A stretch of 64,000 nucleotides of DNA from Ceratodon purpureus (GCA_014871385.1 CM026426.1:107923789-107987788), one strand, 5' to 3'. Shown: positions 9,871 to 21,408, numbered from the stretch's first letter. Made by a program: numbers and translations. Notes: generated by a model from the letters alone, not told the origin.

Positions 9871-10757
9871 TCACTCACCATCATGTCGCCATGGAAGCTG
9901 CGGCAATGTCCCTAAAATGTTGTCGTTAGCACATAATATTATCCAGAACGGGCTCCACCCCCACCGAACCTCCTCCACCAATCGCCCATTCTTTCTTCTA
10001 AAATCGTCGGTCTCCTCCTGTTCGAGGATCTCCTTTCTGTTCCGTAGCGCGACTTTGTATTGTTGCATTTCCTCTTCGTATCTAGCATGGTCAAGTGTCC
10101 ACTGTATATATACCTGAAGGCTGTGTAGATCTTCGTAAACGACGTTGCTCTCTACGGTCTGGACCAATGAATCGATAGAGGCGGTGATGGCATGTACCAT
10201 GTCCGATGGTAGCGGCGATGTCTTGTCACCCTGCAATTAAACCACTGTCAATCAGATTCATCCGATAAATGTCGTGACACTGCGACTTTGTGATACTACA
10301 GTTTAGAAAACCGTGACACAGCTTATAAAAGTACTGCATTTGCAGTTCAGGCAGAAAGTAACTTAGCTTTTGTATACAGACCTTACGTGCAGTCCACCAA
10401 TAGGCGCATCGCATGAGCTTGTCCCTGAAGTCATCAGTTCTAACGTCGACATTCCACTTCTGTATGAACTCTTCTCCACTGGTACATTGCCAAGACCATG
10501 GCAGTGTCACCTGACCCTCAAACTGACGGAGGTGATATAACGATGGCATCTTCGGCCTTTCTGGACGCACCGGCGGTATGATGTCCTTCTCAGCCCCTCC
10601 CGACTCCTTACAATAGCGTTCGGCATGGGCCTTTTGCAGGTCTTGTAGTAGTCGTGCTCGTTCTCGGTAGCGCTCCTCTAAGAGAGGATGGAACGAGAAG
10701 GGCACCGGTGAACCCTTCCCATCCGCCCAGAAGTTCTTGAGCATGTCATTATGGCCC
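9871..10757 (-). CDS. Hypothetical helical exons cut by transposon X
   Basis: Two frames, 10226-10744 (172 aa) and 9871-10236 (121 aa), read in the same direction with plausible folded content (coiled-coil-like EERYRERARLLQDLQKAHAERY; Trp/Tyr-rich RCAYWWTARK). The upper frame stays open beyond its first ATG (DDWGHN...) up to the left end of transposon X at 10768, so X probably inserted into this gene. It may be the N-terminal part of the same locus as the C48 protease. No known domain is recognised. Confidence 0.4.
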
Positions 10758-10767
10758 CAGTCATCGT

Positions 10768-10821
10768 GAGGGAGACTTGTATGCGAGCGGAGATTTGGAG
10801 AGCGGAGAGCAGAAAATGGGG
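10768..10821 (+). repeat. Left terminal repeat of X
   Basis: GAGGGAGACTTGTATGCGAG, then GCGGAGATTTGGAGAGCGG and AGAAAATGGGG. Compared with the left ends of elements 1 and 2 it lacks about 26 bp of GAGCGGAGAGC-type repeats. Confidence 0.8.
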
Positions 10822-10930
10822 TCTGAAATCTAAAAACAGTATTTTTTTACTAAAATTAGACACTAAAATTAGAAAATTAGAATATTCTGAGAATATTCTC
10901 CGACTGTTATCTATTAAAAGCTGAATTTAA

Positions 10931-10946
10931 GACCTATGACCGTGGA
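10931..10946 (+). promoter_or_regulatory. Subterminal motif, X left end
   Basis: GACCTATGACCGTGGA, a variant of GACCCTATAACCGTGGA found once inside every family end in the window. Candidate transposase-binding site. Confidence 0.55.
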
Positions 10947-11238
10947 ATTTTTTCAAATATTCAGGGAACTATATGACATTTTGATCCTATTACCGTTTTA
11001 TTGTTTTAAATATTTTTGGTGGGAGATAAAAAATTTGACGCATTCCTGTGAATTTCTGCTTGTTATTGATTCCATTCCGTCTGATGAATGTTGGTGTCTG
11101 GTGCAATGTCCGTGATCTTAGGGTGCCAAGTGAATGCCTTAAGGTATTTAAGTTCAAGGTGAGAGGAATGTCTTCTTCATTTCCGCATTCTTTTCGTTTT
11201 GTGTAAGGGACACTTCTGTTTTGTACCGATCCTCGATT

Positions 11239-11694
11239 ATGGAGGACATCGAGGTGGTTGATGTTTCCCTTGGTGATGTTCTGTGCCCGTTTCAACCTTA
11301 CGTGGAGGTTGACGGGGAAGACGAGCTGTTTGGATGTGGCGAAGCACTTACACTTCCGGAGGTCGTGGATGTTGGAGTGGAGTTGGGAAGAGACCCTTCA
11401 GTGTTACAAGATCCGACGGAGATCATAGTGGTTGAGGACGAGGTGGAGAAGCCGCTGCCAGCTCATGCATACTCTAAGGTTGGGAAGATCCCACCTGGGA
11501 CTTATTCGAGGGAAGCACTTAAAGGGTCAAGTGGGAGTAGTCCATTATTGAAACGTCCCTACCTGGGTTTGGGAGTGCCTAGAGTGGAACCCAAAATGGA
11601 CAAGAATGTAGCTTCTCAAGTACTAGAGTCTGATATTGGTAGATATGCTGAGAATGCAAAGGGCAAAACTAAACGCATTAAGTACAGAGAATGA
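11239..11694 (+). CDS. Small acidic transposon protein (X copy)
   Basis: Starts at ATG 11239 (MEDIEVV), the Met shared with the other two copies, not at the upstream in-frame ATG at 11221. It shares CPFQPYVEV, the KVGKIP.GTYSRE block and SPLLKRPY with the copies at 14190 and 52117, so the gene is under family-wide conservation. EIIVVEDEVE resembles a SUMO-interacting motif. A TATA-like tatttaag lies near 11142. Convergent with the transposase gene. No known domain; by position it could be an accessory or regulatory factor of the element. Confidence 0.7.
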   Translation: MEDIEVVDVSLGDVLCPFQPYVEVDGEDELFGCGEALTLPEVVDVGVELGRDPSVLQDPTEIIVVEDEVEKPLPAHAYSKVGKIPPGTYSREALKGSSGSSPLLKRPYLGLGVPRVEPKMDKNVASQVLESDIGRYAENAKGKTKRIKYRE

Positions 11695-11995
11695 AATAGC
11701 TATTTGCAGCAATTTCTTGGTTGAATGAAAGTGATGATTTACTGTAATATTTCCGTGCTTAACGGGGTGAAGGGTACAAGTGGTCGAATGTAGTAATGTG
11801 ACATGCATTGCATTATTAGTTGGACCAATTACTAGGCGTGTCAATCAATGTGAATAGTGGGACTCTATATATTAAAAAAAACAATACAAATATGTATTGC
11901 TAATTTGATACAGAGAATAATTTAAATAGCAACTACTATGCAACCTAGTTGCCACCGTCCACGTGAAAGAACATGGACTAAAAGTAGCCTGCCCC

Positions 11996-13210
11996 CTAGT
12001 TTCTTGCTGAAGGGTGTGTCAGGATTCCGCTTTCTAGAAGTATCTTGACCTCGTTGAAGCTATAGGTAGGCGCGTGGATGAAAAGGTCGTCGTCGGGAAC
12101 GCGGTTGCAAACCTTCAATAGGATGAAATAAACGTGCTTACAATAGGAGAATTGGACCCGCCCAAGAAACTTAGTCATGGTCTTCCGAAATGCTGGGCAA
12201 CTGCAACCGGGGTTGGAGCTGATGGTGATCTGGTAGTGCGTGACATTAGGTGGAATACCGGAATCCAACTCTATGATGCAACCATGGCCAGGATGAGGTA
12301 TCATGGTGACAGAACGGAGGCGAGCTCTGAGGGTGTCGGAGGAGCCCATGGAGAGTCGCTGCGGCGGATTAGGACGAGTGGCAGTGCGCTTCACCATCTT
12401 CCCGTCTCTCTTGCCTGGGTAGCGGTCAGCATCCGCAGGAACTGGCAAGGAACTTAGATTTGCAGGTGGCGGAGCGAAAGAGAAAAGGCGTCGTGGGGAG
12501 ACCGGCCTCTTCTCAGGGAGCTGGAATCCAGCCGCCTCTAGTGCACGAATTTCTGTGATGTTCAGGTTAGTCCCGAGCTTGACAGGCCAGACGGCTGGAA
12601 TTGGAGGCATCTCCTGGGTTGCAGAGTACTTAGCAACCCACTTGCACCTTGAGCCCTTCACGCACCTTTCGATGTCGTCAGAACAGAAGAAGAATTCCGT
12701 CCTCTCCGAAGTGTTCCGGCGGATGTTGGTCCAAACTCCAGTGTAGGTTGGTGCAGCAGTAGCGTTCACGTTCCTTACAATTTTCTCTGTACATATCTTC
12801 TTACTGATAGCTCTCTGGGCCCAGCAGCACTTTGCAGAAGTTCTTAACAATCTTGCAATGTGCCATTCCTTGACGTCAACCTTGGTTTCCTGAACTGCAT
12901 TCACCTGGCGGATTCGGATCTCGTTTCGTGGGGTCTCCGAGATTGTCACGGCATCCTCTGTAGGAGACTGGCCTTCGTCGACCTGCGTGTCATCTTTGGT
13001 GTCATCCTCAACAATGATGGGCATCTGGGAGATGCGAGCCTTGACATTACGACCGGGTGCTTTTGGATGGGAGTAGTTTACCTTGTCCGGACGGTGAGAT
13101 TCTTCCTCAGCTCCAAGGGGTAGGTCGGGCTTCCGCTTCATGGATCCGAACACTTCCTCTCCAGCTAGGCGTGGCAGACGTGTGCAGAACTCGTCTGCTC
13201 CAGGCATCTC
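11996..13210 (-). pseudogene. X transposase, C-terminal SWIM part
   Basis: About 403 codons open on the minus strand, ending with a SWIM zinc finger: CSCPAFRKT... then YCKHVYF (CxC-x18-CxH), then a conserved tail to 11996. The frame starts abruptly at PGADEFCTR, exactly where element 1 is inserted. The missing N-terminal side (…DPMLDMPG) is at 31380-31677 across element 1. SWIM fingers follow the catalytic domain in MuDR-type transposases. PIIVEDDTKDD resembles a SUMO-interacting motif. Joined with 31380-33893, the gene still has stops, so it is a pseudogene. Confidence 0.85.
13201..13210. repeat. Target duplication, left of element 1
   Basis: CAGGCATCTC, matching CAGGCATGTC at 31380-31389 in 9 of 10 positions. 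Both fall at the same codons of X's transposase gene. Confidence 0.75.
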
Positions 13211-13293
13211 GAGGGAAGCTTGTACGTGAGCGGAGAGCGCAGAGCGGAGAGCGGTGAGCGCAGATTTGGAGAGCGGAGAGCATAGAATGGGGG
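13211..13293 (+). repeat. Left terminal inverted repeat of element 1
   Basis: Begins GAGGGAAGCTTGTACGTGAG and continues as reiterated GCGGAGAGC units, ending near AGAATGGGGG. Its inverted partner is at 31313-31379. Confidence 0.85.
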
Positions 13294-13401
13294 ACAGAAC
13301 CTAAAAATAGCACTTTTTTTACTAAAAATAAATTATAAAATTAGAAGATTCGAATATTCTTAGTGTATTTTTAGAAATTTACTAATTTTAGTAATTTAAT
13401 T

Positions 13402-13418
13402 GACCCTATAACCGTGGA
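13402..13418 (+). promoter_or_regulatory. Subterminal motif, element 1 left
   Basis: GACCCTATAACCGTGGA, 191 bp from the tip. An inverted exact copy lies 95 bp from the right tip (31268-31284). Confidence 0.7.
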
Positions 13419-13933
13419 CTAATTACAGTATTTTCATTGAATTTGTAGTTCATATTCTCTTTTCTTGGTGATTAAATTTTTCATGTGCACCAATTACTAT
13501 GCTCCAGCTCCTTCTAACTAGTTCAGGCATACAGTAATTCCCATTATCTCCTTAAATTTATATGCAAATTACTACTTAAAATGTATTGGTATTGAACCTC
13601 TGAACAGGGATCAAGGAACATTTAATTTCGTAACATTTTCTTAACATTGCTAGAATTCATCCACCATAGTCTACATGCCTTTCTCCTTTTTTTTTTTTTA
13701 TTTTTTTTTTTTTTTTGATATTTGTCTTGTATTTTTTATAAAATTTTCTTTATTAAATCTATCTTGTTAGAGGGGTCAAAAGCCTCTTTTCATTTAATTC
13801 TCTCCTTCATTTTATTTTCACAATCATTTTATTTTCACATTCAATTTGTTAATCTCCGTCATATTATTTTCAACCTTCATATTAAATATTGCTATTCTTT
13901 ACTTTAATCTTTTTAATTTCAATTTATATAAAT

Positions 13934-13969
<36 letters not shown>

Positions 13970-14100
13970 TCATTTTCTAATTCTTTTTAAATGCTAAATG
14001 ACCTCTGCTAAACCTTCATCTTTTTTCATTCGGTTTAGGAGGATGACACCTTTTAAATGAATGAATAGCCGATTTTCAAGGGCGCCAAGCATCTTCTTCA
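13419..14100. other. AT-rich left subterminal region of element 1
   Basis: No supported gene. Two long T runs (about 13690-13716 and 13936-13963) and T-rich low-complexity DNA. The counterpart in element 2 (about 52760-53470) is A-rich, as expected for the inverted copy, and carries an extra duplication. Confidence 0.6.
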
Positions 14101-14103
14101 GGG

Positions 14104-14110
14104 ATATTTA
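14104..14110 (+). promoter_or_regulatory. TATA-like box of the small acidic gene
   Basis: ATATTTA about 80 bp upstream of ATG 14190. The same ATATTTAAG-type string is kept upstream of the element 2 copy (minus strand), and a related tatttaag precedes the X copy. Confidence 0.5.
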
Positions 14111-14189
14111 AGATAAGAGTAGGGAATGTCTCTGCCTCTTTTGTGTTGGTGTTATGTGAAGCTCTTTTCCGTAGTGCGGGACAGCAGCT

Positions 14190-14642
14190 ATGGAAGACGT
14201 CAGAGATATTGTTGTTTCACTTGCTGACGATGTTTGTCCATTTCAACCATATGTTGAGGTGGAGGACGAAGAAGAAGTGATGGCCAACAGCCAAGGGCGT
14301 CCTTTGACAACGGATGTTGACGTGCAACCGGATGTAAGAGCTGACCCTCCACGTTCAGAAAATTCGGATGAAATCATAGTGCTAGAGAAGAACGCAGATG
14401 TGCCTTTGCAACCACATGCATACTTGAAGGTTGGAAAGATCCCAAAGGGAACCTATTCCAGGGAATCAGTTAATCGGAGGCGGGGAGGTGGGCCATTGCT
14501 GAAACGTTCATACCAAGGACACGCTCCAAGTGTGGGAACGAAAGTGAATGCAAATGTAGTTTGTCCTGTAGTACAGTCAGCGGCTGGCAGTCCTGCTGAT
14601 AGTATAGTGGGCAACCATAAACGTGTTAGGTTCGAAGATTAG
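14190..14642 (+). CDS. Small acidic transposon protein (element 1)
   Basis: 150 aa. An acidic N-terminal half (VEVEDEEEV) is followed by a basic C-terminal half (KVGKIPKGTYSRE, RRRGGGPLLKRSY). It is conserved in all three copies of the family, with strongest conservation at CPFQPY and the KVGKIP..TYSRE block. EIIVLEKNAD is a SUMO-interacting-motif-like string. A TATA-like box lies about 80 bp upstream and AATAAA at 14673-14678 follows the stop by about 30 bp, so this looks like a compact single-exon gene. No known family. Position next to the left end and convergence on the transposase fit an accessory protein such as a regulator or anti-silencing factor, which is speculation. Confidence 0.75.
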   Translation: MEDVRDIVVSLADDVCPFQPYVEVEDEEEVMANSQGRPLTTDVDVQPDVRADPPRSENSDEIIVLEKNADVPLQPHAYLKVGKIPKGTYSRESVNRRRGGGPLLKRSYQGHAPSVGTKVNANVVCPVVQSAAGSPADSIVGNHKRVRFED

Positions 14643-14893
14643 AACATCTAATAACAAGTATATGTTTGCTGTAATAAAAGATACATGTCAGGGGATACGA
14701 GGTATATAGTGCACTTGTTCAAGATATAATGTTTTCAAATAGAGTGCAATCAATGTGAACGACAAAGCCTTTATAATGAAAAAGTCAATATAGCTTCCGT
14801 ATTGCGGACTTAGTACATGGGATATTACTAAAATCATTCACTACGTGACAAATGGCCATTGTGGAAATGGCAGTTCTAAAGAAGGAGTGCTAC

Positions 14894-17800
14894 CTACTTC
14901 TTCGCCAAGGGGTGACGCAAGATTCCACTCTCTAGGAGAAGCTTGACCTCGTTGAAGCTAAAGGTAGGCGCATGGATGAAAAGCTCGGCCTCGGGATCAC
15001 GGTTGCAGACCTTCAAGAGTATGTAGTATAGGTGCTTACAATACGTGAACTGAGTCCTGCCTCGGAACGTAGTCATCGTCTTCTTGAATGCTGGGCAAGT
15101 GCAACCAGGGTAAGAACTGATGGTAATCTGGTACCGTGTGATGTGTGGAGCGACGCCCGAATCCAGCCCAATGATGCAACCGTGGCCCGGCTCAGGTATC
15201 ATGGTGACGGAACGGAGGCGCGCTTTAAGAGACTCGGAGGAGCCCATGGAGAGTCGCTGCGCTTGATTGAGACGAGTGGCAGTGCACTTCACCATCTTGC
15301 TGTCTCTCTTGCCTGGGTAGCGGTCAGCGTCTGAAGGGACTGGCACTGAGCTGAGATTTGCAGGGGGCGGGGCAGAGGAGAACAGGCGTCTTGGGGAGAC
15401 CGGCTTCTTCGGCGGAAGTTGAAAGCCCGCTGCTTCGAGGGCAAGAATCTCAGTGAGTTTTAGGTTAGTACCAAGTTTCAGTGGCCACACCTCTGGAATG
15501 GAGGGGAATTCCTGGTCCTTTGAGTAGTGTGCTACCCACTTCCGCTTAGAGCCTTTGACGCAGCGCTCAATATCATCGGAGCAGAAGAAGAACTCTGTCT
15601 TCTCGACTGTGTTCCTGCGGTAGTTAGTCCAAAGCCCAGTGTAGGTCGGGGCAGCTATGCAGTGGGGCCCCTTGTCAATTCTCTCAGTGCACTTCTTCTT
15701 CGTTTCAGCTCTTTGGGCCCAGCAGCACTTCGCAAAAAGTTTGTGAAGTCTCGAGATGTGCCACTCCTTCACGTCCACCTTAGTTTCTTCAACCGCGTTG
15801 ACATGGCGAATGCCGCCCTTGTTCACTTGTGAAGGTAAAGGGGAATCAACTTCCTGGGCAGGAGATTGGGTACCTTCTACCTCGGGGTCGTGTTCGGAGT
15901 CGTCTTCCACAATGACAGGCATCTGCATAGGTTGAGCTCTGACGGCACGTCTTGGGCCTCTTGGGCGTGAGAAGTTTGTCTTGTCCCGGCGATGAGACTC
16001 CTCGTCAGCTCCGATGGGGACGTCGGCTTTTCGCTCCTGTGAACCGAAGACTTCCGCTCCAGGCATGATAGGCTGACGGGTGCAGAACTCATCCGCGCCT
16101 GACATATCGAGCATGGGCTTATCGAGCAGTGTAGGATTTCCCCATTTCTTCGCGTTGCGTTCAGCCATACGGAGCCTGAGTTCCTTCTTGGACGGTCCTG
16201 TTCCGCCGACGTCACCTTTGAGGAACTGGTAGAAGTTGACAACCTGTAGAAAAGCCCGAACGAAATCGTCCACGGTAGCAACGTACAGGTCGTTCCCGTT
16301 GTTTCCTGAAGCTTGGAGCCACTTGTTGTGAACTGTTTCGGCGAGGTTACAGGTGGGCATCTTTGTGAGTTCTTCTTTCGTGAATTTCTGCAGATTTGAC
16401 AGTACATGCCGTGAGATTCACCGATTACAGTTTTGTAGGTTAGGGCTAGGAAACCAATATCAAAAACATGGAAACAGAGTGCAGTAATAATACCTCGGTC
16501 AAAAATCCCCCCCACTGCCGGAAGCGGTGGTGCCAGAATGACAGCCACTGATCGAGTTTGATGAGCCCGCTCTCGCCAACGACCCCGGTGGATGCCCACC
16601 ATGCTCGCAACGCGTGGTACAGAGTTTCCGCCTCTGCCATGCTGGTCGCATTCTTGTACTGAGTGCACATCTTCTTGTGCTGTTCCCAGAGTTCTTCGGG
16701 GAAGTGCTTCTGCGTATACGCCACCATGTTCTGAGTCCAGTGGAACAAGCACGACCTCTCCCGGTCCTCCATTGGGTCCTCTTTGTTGCCATTGCCGTAA
16801 AGGATTCGTACTGCATTCCAATTCGCCTGTGCGTTATCCGTCATGAACCCATTGAAGTTCGGCACTGCAACGCCATTAATCTCCATGACCAGGTTCAGGT
16901 TTTTCCAGAAGACGAGCTGGGCCTCCGTGTCCTCGGACTGCATGTCGCAAGTGGCGATTGTCATCACGCGGCAGTAGGTGGCGTCGTACACATGGCACGC
17001 CATCGTCGACCAGTCTTTGACGCGTTTTACATGGTCGAACATGATCCATGCGTTCTCCAAGTCGCCACCAGCTTGCATTCGGCTGGCCAAGTCGACACCA
17101 CTTCCCGGGCTGACCTCCGACATCTTGAAGAGGAAGACTTTGTCACGCATAGATCCCTCACCAGGAAACCTATTCTCCTGGACATACGCCCAGAGACTGT
17201 TACCAGGGAGCTTGGTGATACCGTCCATGATTCCGTACCTTTTGAATTTTTTGAAGGTGGCGACTTTGTTGCGGATGTTTGGTGACGCCATGTCTTTGCA
17301 TCGATCCCGAACAGGAACCAGCTCCTCCATCGTCAGCTTCCTCGGTGGTGCATCCTTGGGCTGTAGAAGGTAGCTCCCGATGAGGAGTTTGCTCGCCTCC
17401 AGGACAACGGCGCTCTTTGTTGCTTTGTTGTTCATCTCTACCTGCTCTTCTATTAAGCTACTAATCTCTGCTTTAGAGTCTCTGTAGTCTCCAACTTTCA
17501 CTGGACGCTCATGTGATCCTATGTGAATACAAGCTCTGGTCTGATTCGCTTTGCCCACAACGTAATAAATCTTAGCCTCGCATGTAGCTACACATGATGG
17601 AGGTTCTTTACATACCTTGCACACTAGCGTGGAGTCAGATGGAGGAGGCTGATCCATGAGAAAAGCTTGCAGAGTACACCCTTCGAACTCAGTCTCGTTA
17701 ACCTCGAAGATCTTGGGAACACGCTTCAGGAAGTCACACTCCTCGTTTGTGCAACGCAGCCATCCGACGCAGGTGGAACTTCGAAAAGAGAGTCCGAAGT

Positions 17801-18572
17801 CGTTCTTGATGTTTGTTGTGATGGTCTTGGTCCACAAGTGTCCGTCGTATCTTTTGTCCATTCCCTGCATTGATTTGGCGGCGAGCTTAGAGGATCCTAG
17901 AGCAGTTGGGGGGAACTCAAAAACTACCGGACCATCAAACTTCGCAGGCAAGTACTCTACTCTCTCGTGTTTAATAGTGGAATAGTCTATCTTCTTCAAA
18001 ATGTTTTTTGACCCACGCGTCTTAGCAATCTCTTTAAGGAGCGGAACAATGCTAACTGTGACCTGGGACAATGGAGGAGACACATTGGAAGGAGGAGCAG
18101 CAGCGTCGACCTTAGGCACCGACTTGACGGGACTGACTTCATCATCAGAGGAGAGGGATATGACGGACGGAGGAGGAGGTTTTTCTACATCGGAAGTCTC
18201 AGAACCAGGCTCGACTTTGACCTTGACATCACGAGGTAAGGGAGTCTGAATTGTGCAAGTAGAAGAGCGGCGGGGGGTGAGGATCTCAGTGGATGCAGCC
18301 ATTAGAGAATCACTAAGACCATAGACTCTATAGGACCCAGGGAGAAGTCTCCACTGCAATATGTTGTTCTCATCTCTCACTGAAGGTTGCCCGAGGGTGT
18401 GGGTAACCTCGGCAGTAACGTCATCAAAGATCTCCTCTATACTGATGGAATCCTCACGAAAATGGAATCTGAGACTGAGGCGAAGAGAGGACACCGTAGC
18501 TAGGCCATCGTCATCTACGCGAAATCTAAGAGGGATGCCCATGCCTTGGGCGTACAGACAGACCATCCCCAT
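14894..18572 (-). CDS. MULE-type transposase with SWIM finger (element 1)
   Basis: Two exons: 18572-16494 and 16387-14894, with a 106-bp GT-AG intron that joins FLTE to KFTKEELTKM. Open throughout; about 1,190-1,216 aa depending on whether Met at 18572 (MGMVCLYAQ) or 18650 is used. I prefer 18572 because the conserved block VxLYAQGxGIPL starts there in all copies. The first exon carries the catalytic core: DATYC (first Asp, residue about 556 of the longer form), GFMTDNAQ (second Asp, about 605), and CLFHWTQNM (C..H pair), a Mutator-like DDE pattern; I did not fix the last acidic residue. Exon 2 ends with a SWIM zinc finger (CTCPAFK... CKH). VISLSSDDE and MPVIVEDDSE resemble SUMO-interacting motifs. 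It cuts and pastes the element in the nucleus. Head-to-head with the methyltransferase gene. Confidence 0.85.
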
Positions 18573-19172
18573 ATTTGCAAGCAACTTAGAGATACTAGAG
18601 GAAGACGGGAGAAGAAGGATTGAACTAGCGAAGCAGTATCGCGAGAGCAAAGTGAGAGGAATGATGCATCGCTGTTGATCATTTTATTCTAGTTGGAATG
18701 TCCATGTGGACGACTAGGTAATGATTCATTCTGTTAAGTAACGAATGATTGATTAAAGAGAGACGGCGCTAACTAATTAGAATGTTGCTTTTTGCAGGAC
18801 CAAGTTAACATGGTAGGAGTTATTAGAAATACTTATTTATTATATGAATTGTGGAACCGCTTCTGTTCGATGTGCAGTTTGGTGAGATTAGAATGAGCCG
18901 TCAATTGCATCCATATTTAATACAAGTATTCCAGTGCTTAATTCAAATCTTTTAAAATTTTGTGGGCTTGGTTTATTCTCTTCCAATATAGATTGATCTC
19001 ATCAGCTTTAATTCAAAATGCAATTATATATAGTTTTCATTAATTTAAGTAGGTTTAGAATAAGGTCAGTATTTAGGGCTGAGTCAGGGGGTTATGGTTT
19101 GGGATATGTAAGCTAGAGGGAAGTTAGGAGGAGAGCTATATTGTGGGGACAGTTCTCTCATTAGTTAGACAC
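18573..19172. promoter_or_regulatory. Divergent promoter region, element 1
   Basis: About 600 bp between the start codons of the transposase (-) and the large methyltransferase gene (+). X and element 2 have the same head-to-head layout. The forward TATA box is TATATAAG in X (34421-34428) and in element 2 (47652-47645), but TATGTAAG here (19105-19112), a change that could weaken it. No other gene is seen. Confidence 0.55.
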
Positions 19173-20822
19173 ATGAAGGAGAGTGGAGGGTCAGCTCCCT
19201 CCACTTATGTCACTCCTAGACCTAGAAGAAAACCAAGTGGTACAGATTTTACGAATAGGAGAGCGAGGAGGAGGAGAGAATCACGTAGAAAGGCAAAGTC
19301 GGAAGGGGACCTCTTGAGTGCACCTCTAAAGGTTCGAGGGGCTGGGCTGCCTGTGGCAATTAAATTTTGTAGCATTCGTAAACTCATTCTAGAGTCCATA
19401 GTAGAGGTAAAAGAAGAGGTTTTAGAGGACAACGTAGTTGAGCTTCAGGAGCACGAGGTAATAAGTGGGGGGGAGAAACAGATAGAGATGACGGAAGAAT
19501 TAGGTTTCAATTGCAGTCCAACTTTGGAGACACCACAACCTTCTTTCGGATTCAAGGAGTGTTCAACAAGAGGGACGGATACACATTCGGGCGACCACTC
19601 TAACAAGGATATGGTAAGTTTCATAATTGATACATTTAAATATGCTTCATGTAAAGTATGTTAAAGTAAGTTTTACGTTTATTGTAGTAGAGTTATGATA
19701 AGTTTTACGTATTGTCTATGTTGCGGGTTTCTTTTTCACCACACTTAAATTTTTGATGCGTCATGAACTGTATGGTTGTTTAAAATAGGAGAGCCGATTA
19801 GTAATACTGGTCATTTTTAAAATATATGCGCAGATTGTCGATTGGTTAAGGAATGAGCAAGACGTTGCAGAGGATAAGACGCCTGAAGTGGATGCGGGCG
19901 AGGATTCAGATACTGATATTTTGATAAAAGTAGCTCGGAGAGCGAGACGCGAAATCATGGAGGCGGGCGAAGGAGGCGAAGCAATAGCTGCAAGACAGGC
20001 GGGACGAGGGGACCCGGGAAGTCCATCGGAAAGGAGTATAGACGAAGATCATTCGCAAGATACATTGGCGGGACCCGAAGTCGACATCGAGTGTGAAGTG
20101 GGTGAGGTCGCGGATCGAGGGAGAGGGTTCAATATTCCAAAGAGAGGGAGAGGTCGAGGTAGTCGAGGGAAGAGTAGAGGTGAGGGCATTTCTGAACTCA
20201 AACTTGCGGCATTGGAAGTGGAGGCATCTGTTCGGAACATGGATGGGCGTGGAGAGGACCGCGCGGAGCAGGAGATGGAGAGCGCGGGTGGTGAGACGGA
20301 CCGAGGTACGGCCACAGAGGAGGTAAGTAATCGGACTTGGGCTTTTGTAGATGTGGGCTTGGTGAATGTTGCAGGATTTGAGGTCGCGGATTCAGACTTT
20401 GCAGTTCAAAGGAAGGCAATGTCTCAGTAAAGGGTTGCGAATCCCTCTACATCCATGGTTGCGAAGTGCGAGGTTGGGGATTCGGAGCCTGCAGGAGATG
20501 GGTCCGCGAGGTTTGAGGTGGGGATTACGGATCTTACTGCGGCCATGGCCGCAATGTGCGAGGTGGAGAACCCTGACCCTGCAGCAGTCAGGCCTGTGAT
20601 GGGCGAGAGGGGTGATGCAGATCTTACTGCGGCCATAGCCGCAAGGTGCGAGGTGGAGAACCCTGACCCTGCTGCAGTCAGAACCGTGCTGTGCGAGGTG
20701 GGGGATGCAGATTTCACTGCAGCCATAGCCGCAAGTATTTAGGTGGAGAATGCGCAAGGCACGGTCGCGAAGTTAAAGCTTGAGGATGGGAATACTCTTG
20801 TAGAGTGGGCCGAGAGGAACTT

Positions 20823-21408
20823 TGCCAAGGCCGCAAGCACTTGGACCCTGGCAGAGGCGCATTCGGCACCGAATGCCACCCACAAGGAGGTGGAAGGCTC
20901 TGGGAGGGCTTTGGGGGAGGATGGGGCCGCGAGGATTTTAGCCAAGGCCGCAAGCACTTGGACCCGGGCAGAGGCGCATTCGGCACCGAATGCCACCTAC
21001 AAGGAGGTGGAAGGCTCTGGGAGGGCTTTGGGGAAGGAGGGGGCAGCGAGGATTTTAGCCAAGGCCGCAAGCACTTGGACCCGGGCAGAGGCGCATTCGG
21101 CACCGAATGCCACCTACAAGGAGGTGGAAGGCTCTGGGAGGGCTTTGGGGAAGGAGGGGGCAGCGAGGATTTTAGCCAAGGCCGCAAGCACTTGGACCCG
21201 GGCAGAGGCGCATTCGGCACCGAATGCCACCTACAAGGAGGTGGAAGGCTCTGGGAGGGCTTTGGGGGAGGATGGGGCCGCGATGAACCGCGCCATGGCC
21301 GCAAGCACTTGGACCCGGGGAGAGGCGCATTCGGCACCGAATGCCATCCAGAAGGAGGGGAACCGAGCCATGGCCGCAAAGGAGTGGAGTCTCCCCAGGG
21401 GGCATTGA
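20823..21408 (+). repeat. 117-bp tandem repeats (39 residues) in the large gene
   Basis: About five copies of a unit read as KAASTWTRAEAHSAPNAT followed by YKEVEGSGRALGKEGAARIL. Element 2 has a related Ala-rich array with longer, different units (45314-46396). Both strands and several frames stay open, as expected for GC-rich repeats. An in-frame TAG at 20740-20742 separates this frame from the upstream repeat frame (20455-20742), so it is unclear whether the array is exon or intron. Confidence 0.75.

Larger units (their letters stand above)
10768..13210 (+). mobile_element. Transposon X, left segment
   Basis: Left end of the oldest copy of the large Mutator-like family. It starts GAGGGAGACTTGTATGCGAG, close to the left end of element 1 at 13211. 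It holds the subterminal motif (10931-10946), the 157-codon small gene and the 3' (SWIM) part of the transposase gene, cut at 13210 by element 1. X continues at 31380. The X segments are more diverged from elements 1 and 2 than those are from each other, and carry more stops, so X is the oldest. The 10 bp before it (CAGTCATCGT, 10758-10767) would be its target duplication; the partner copy is not in the window. Confidence 0.8.
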
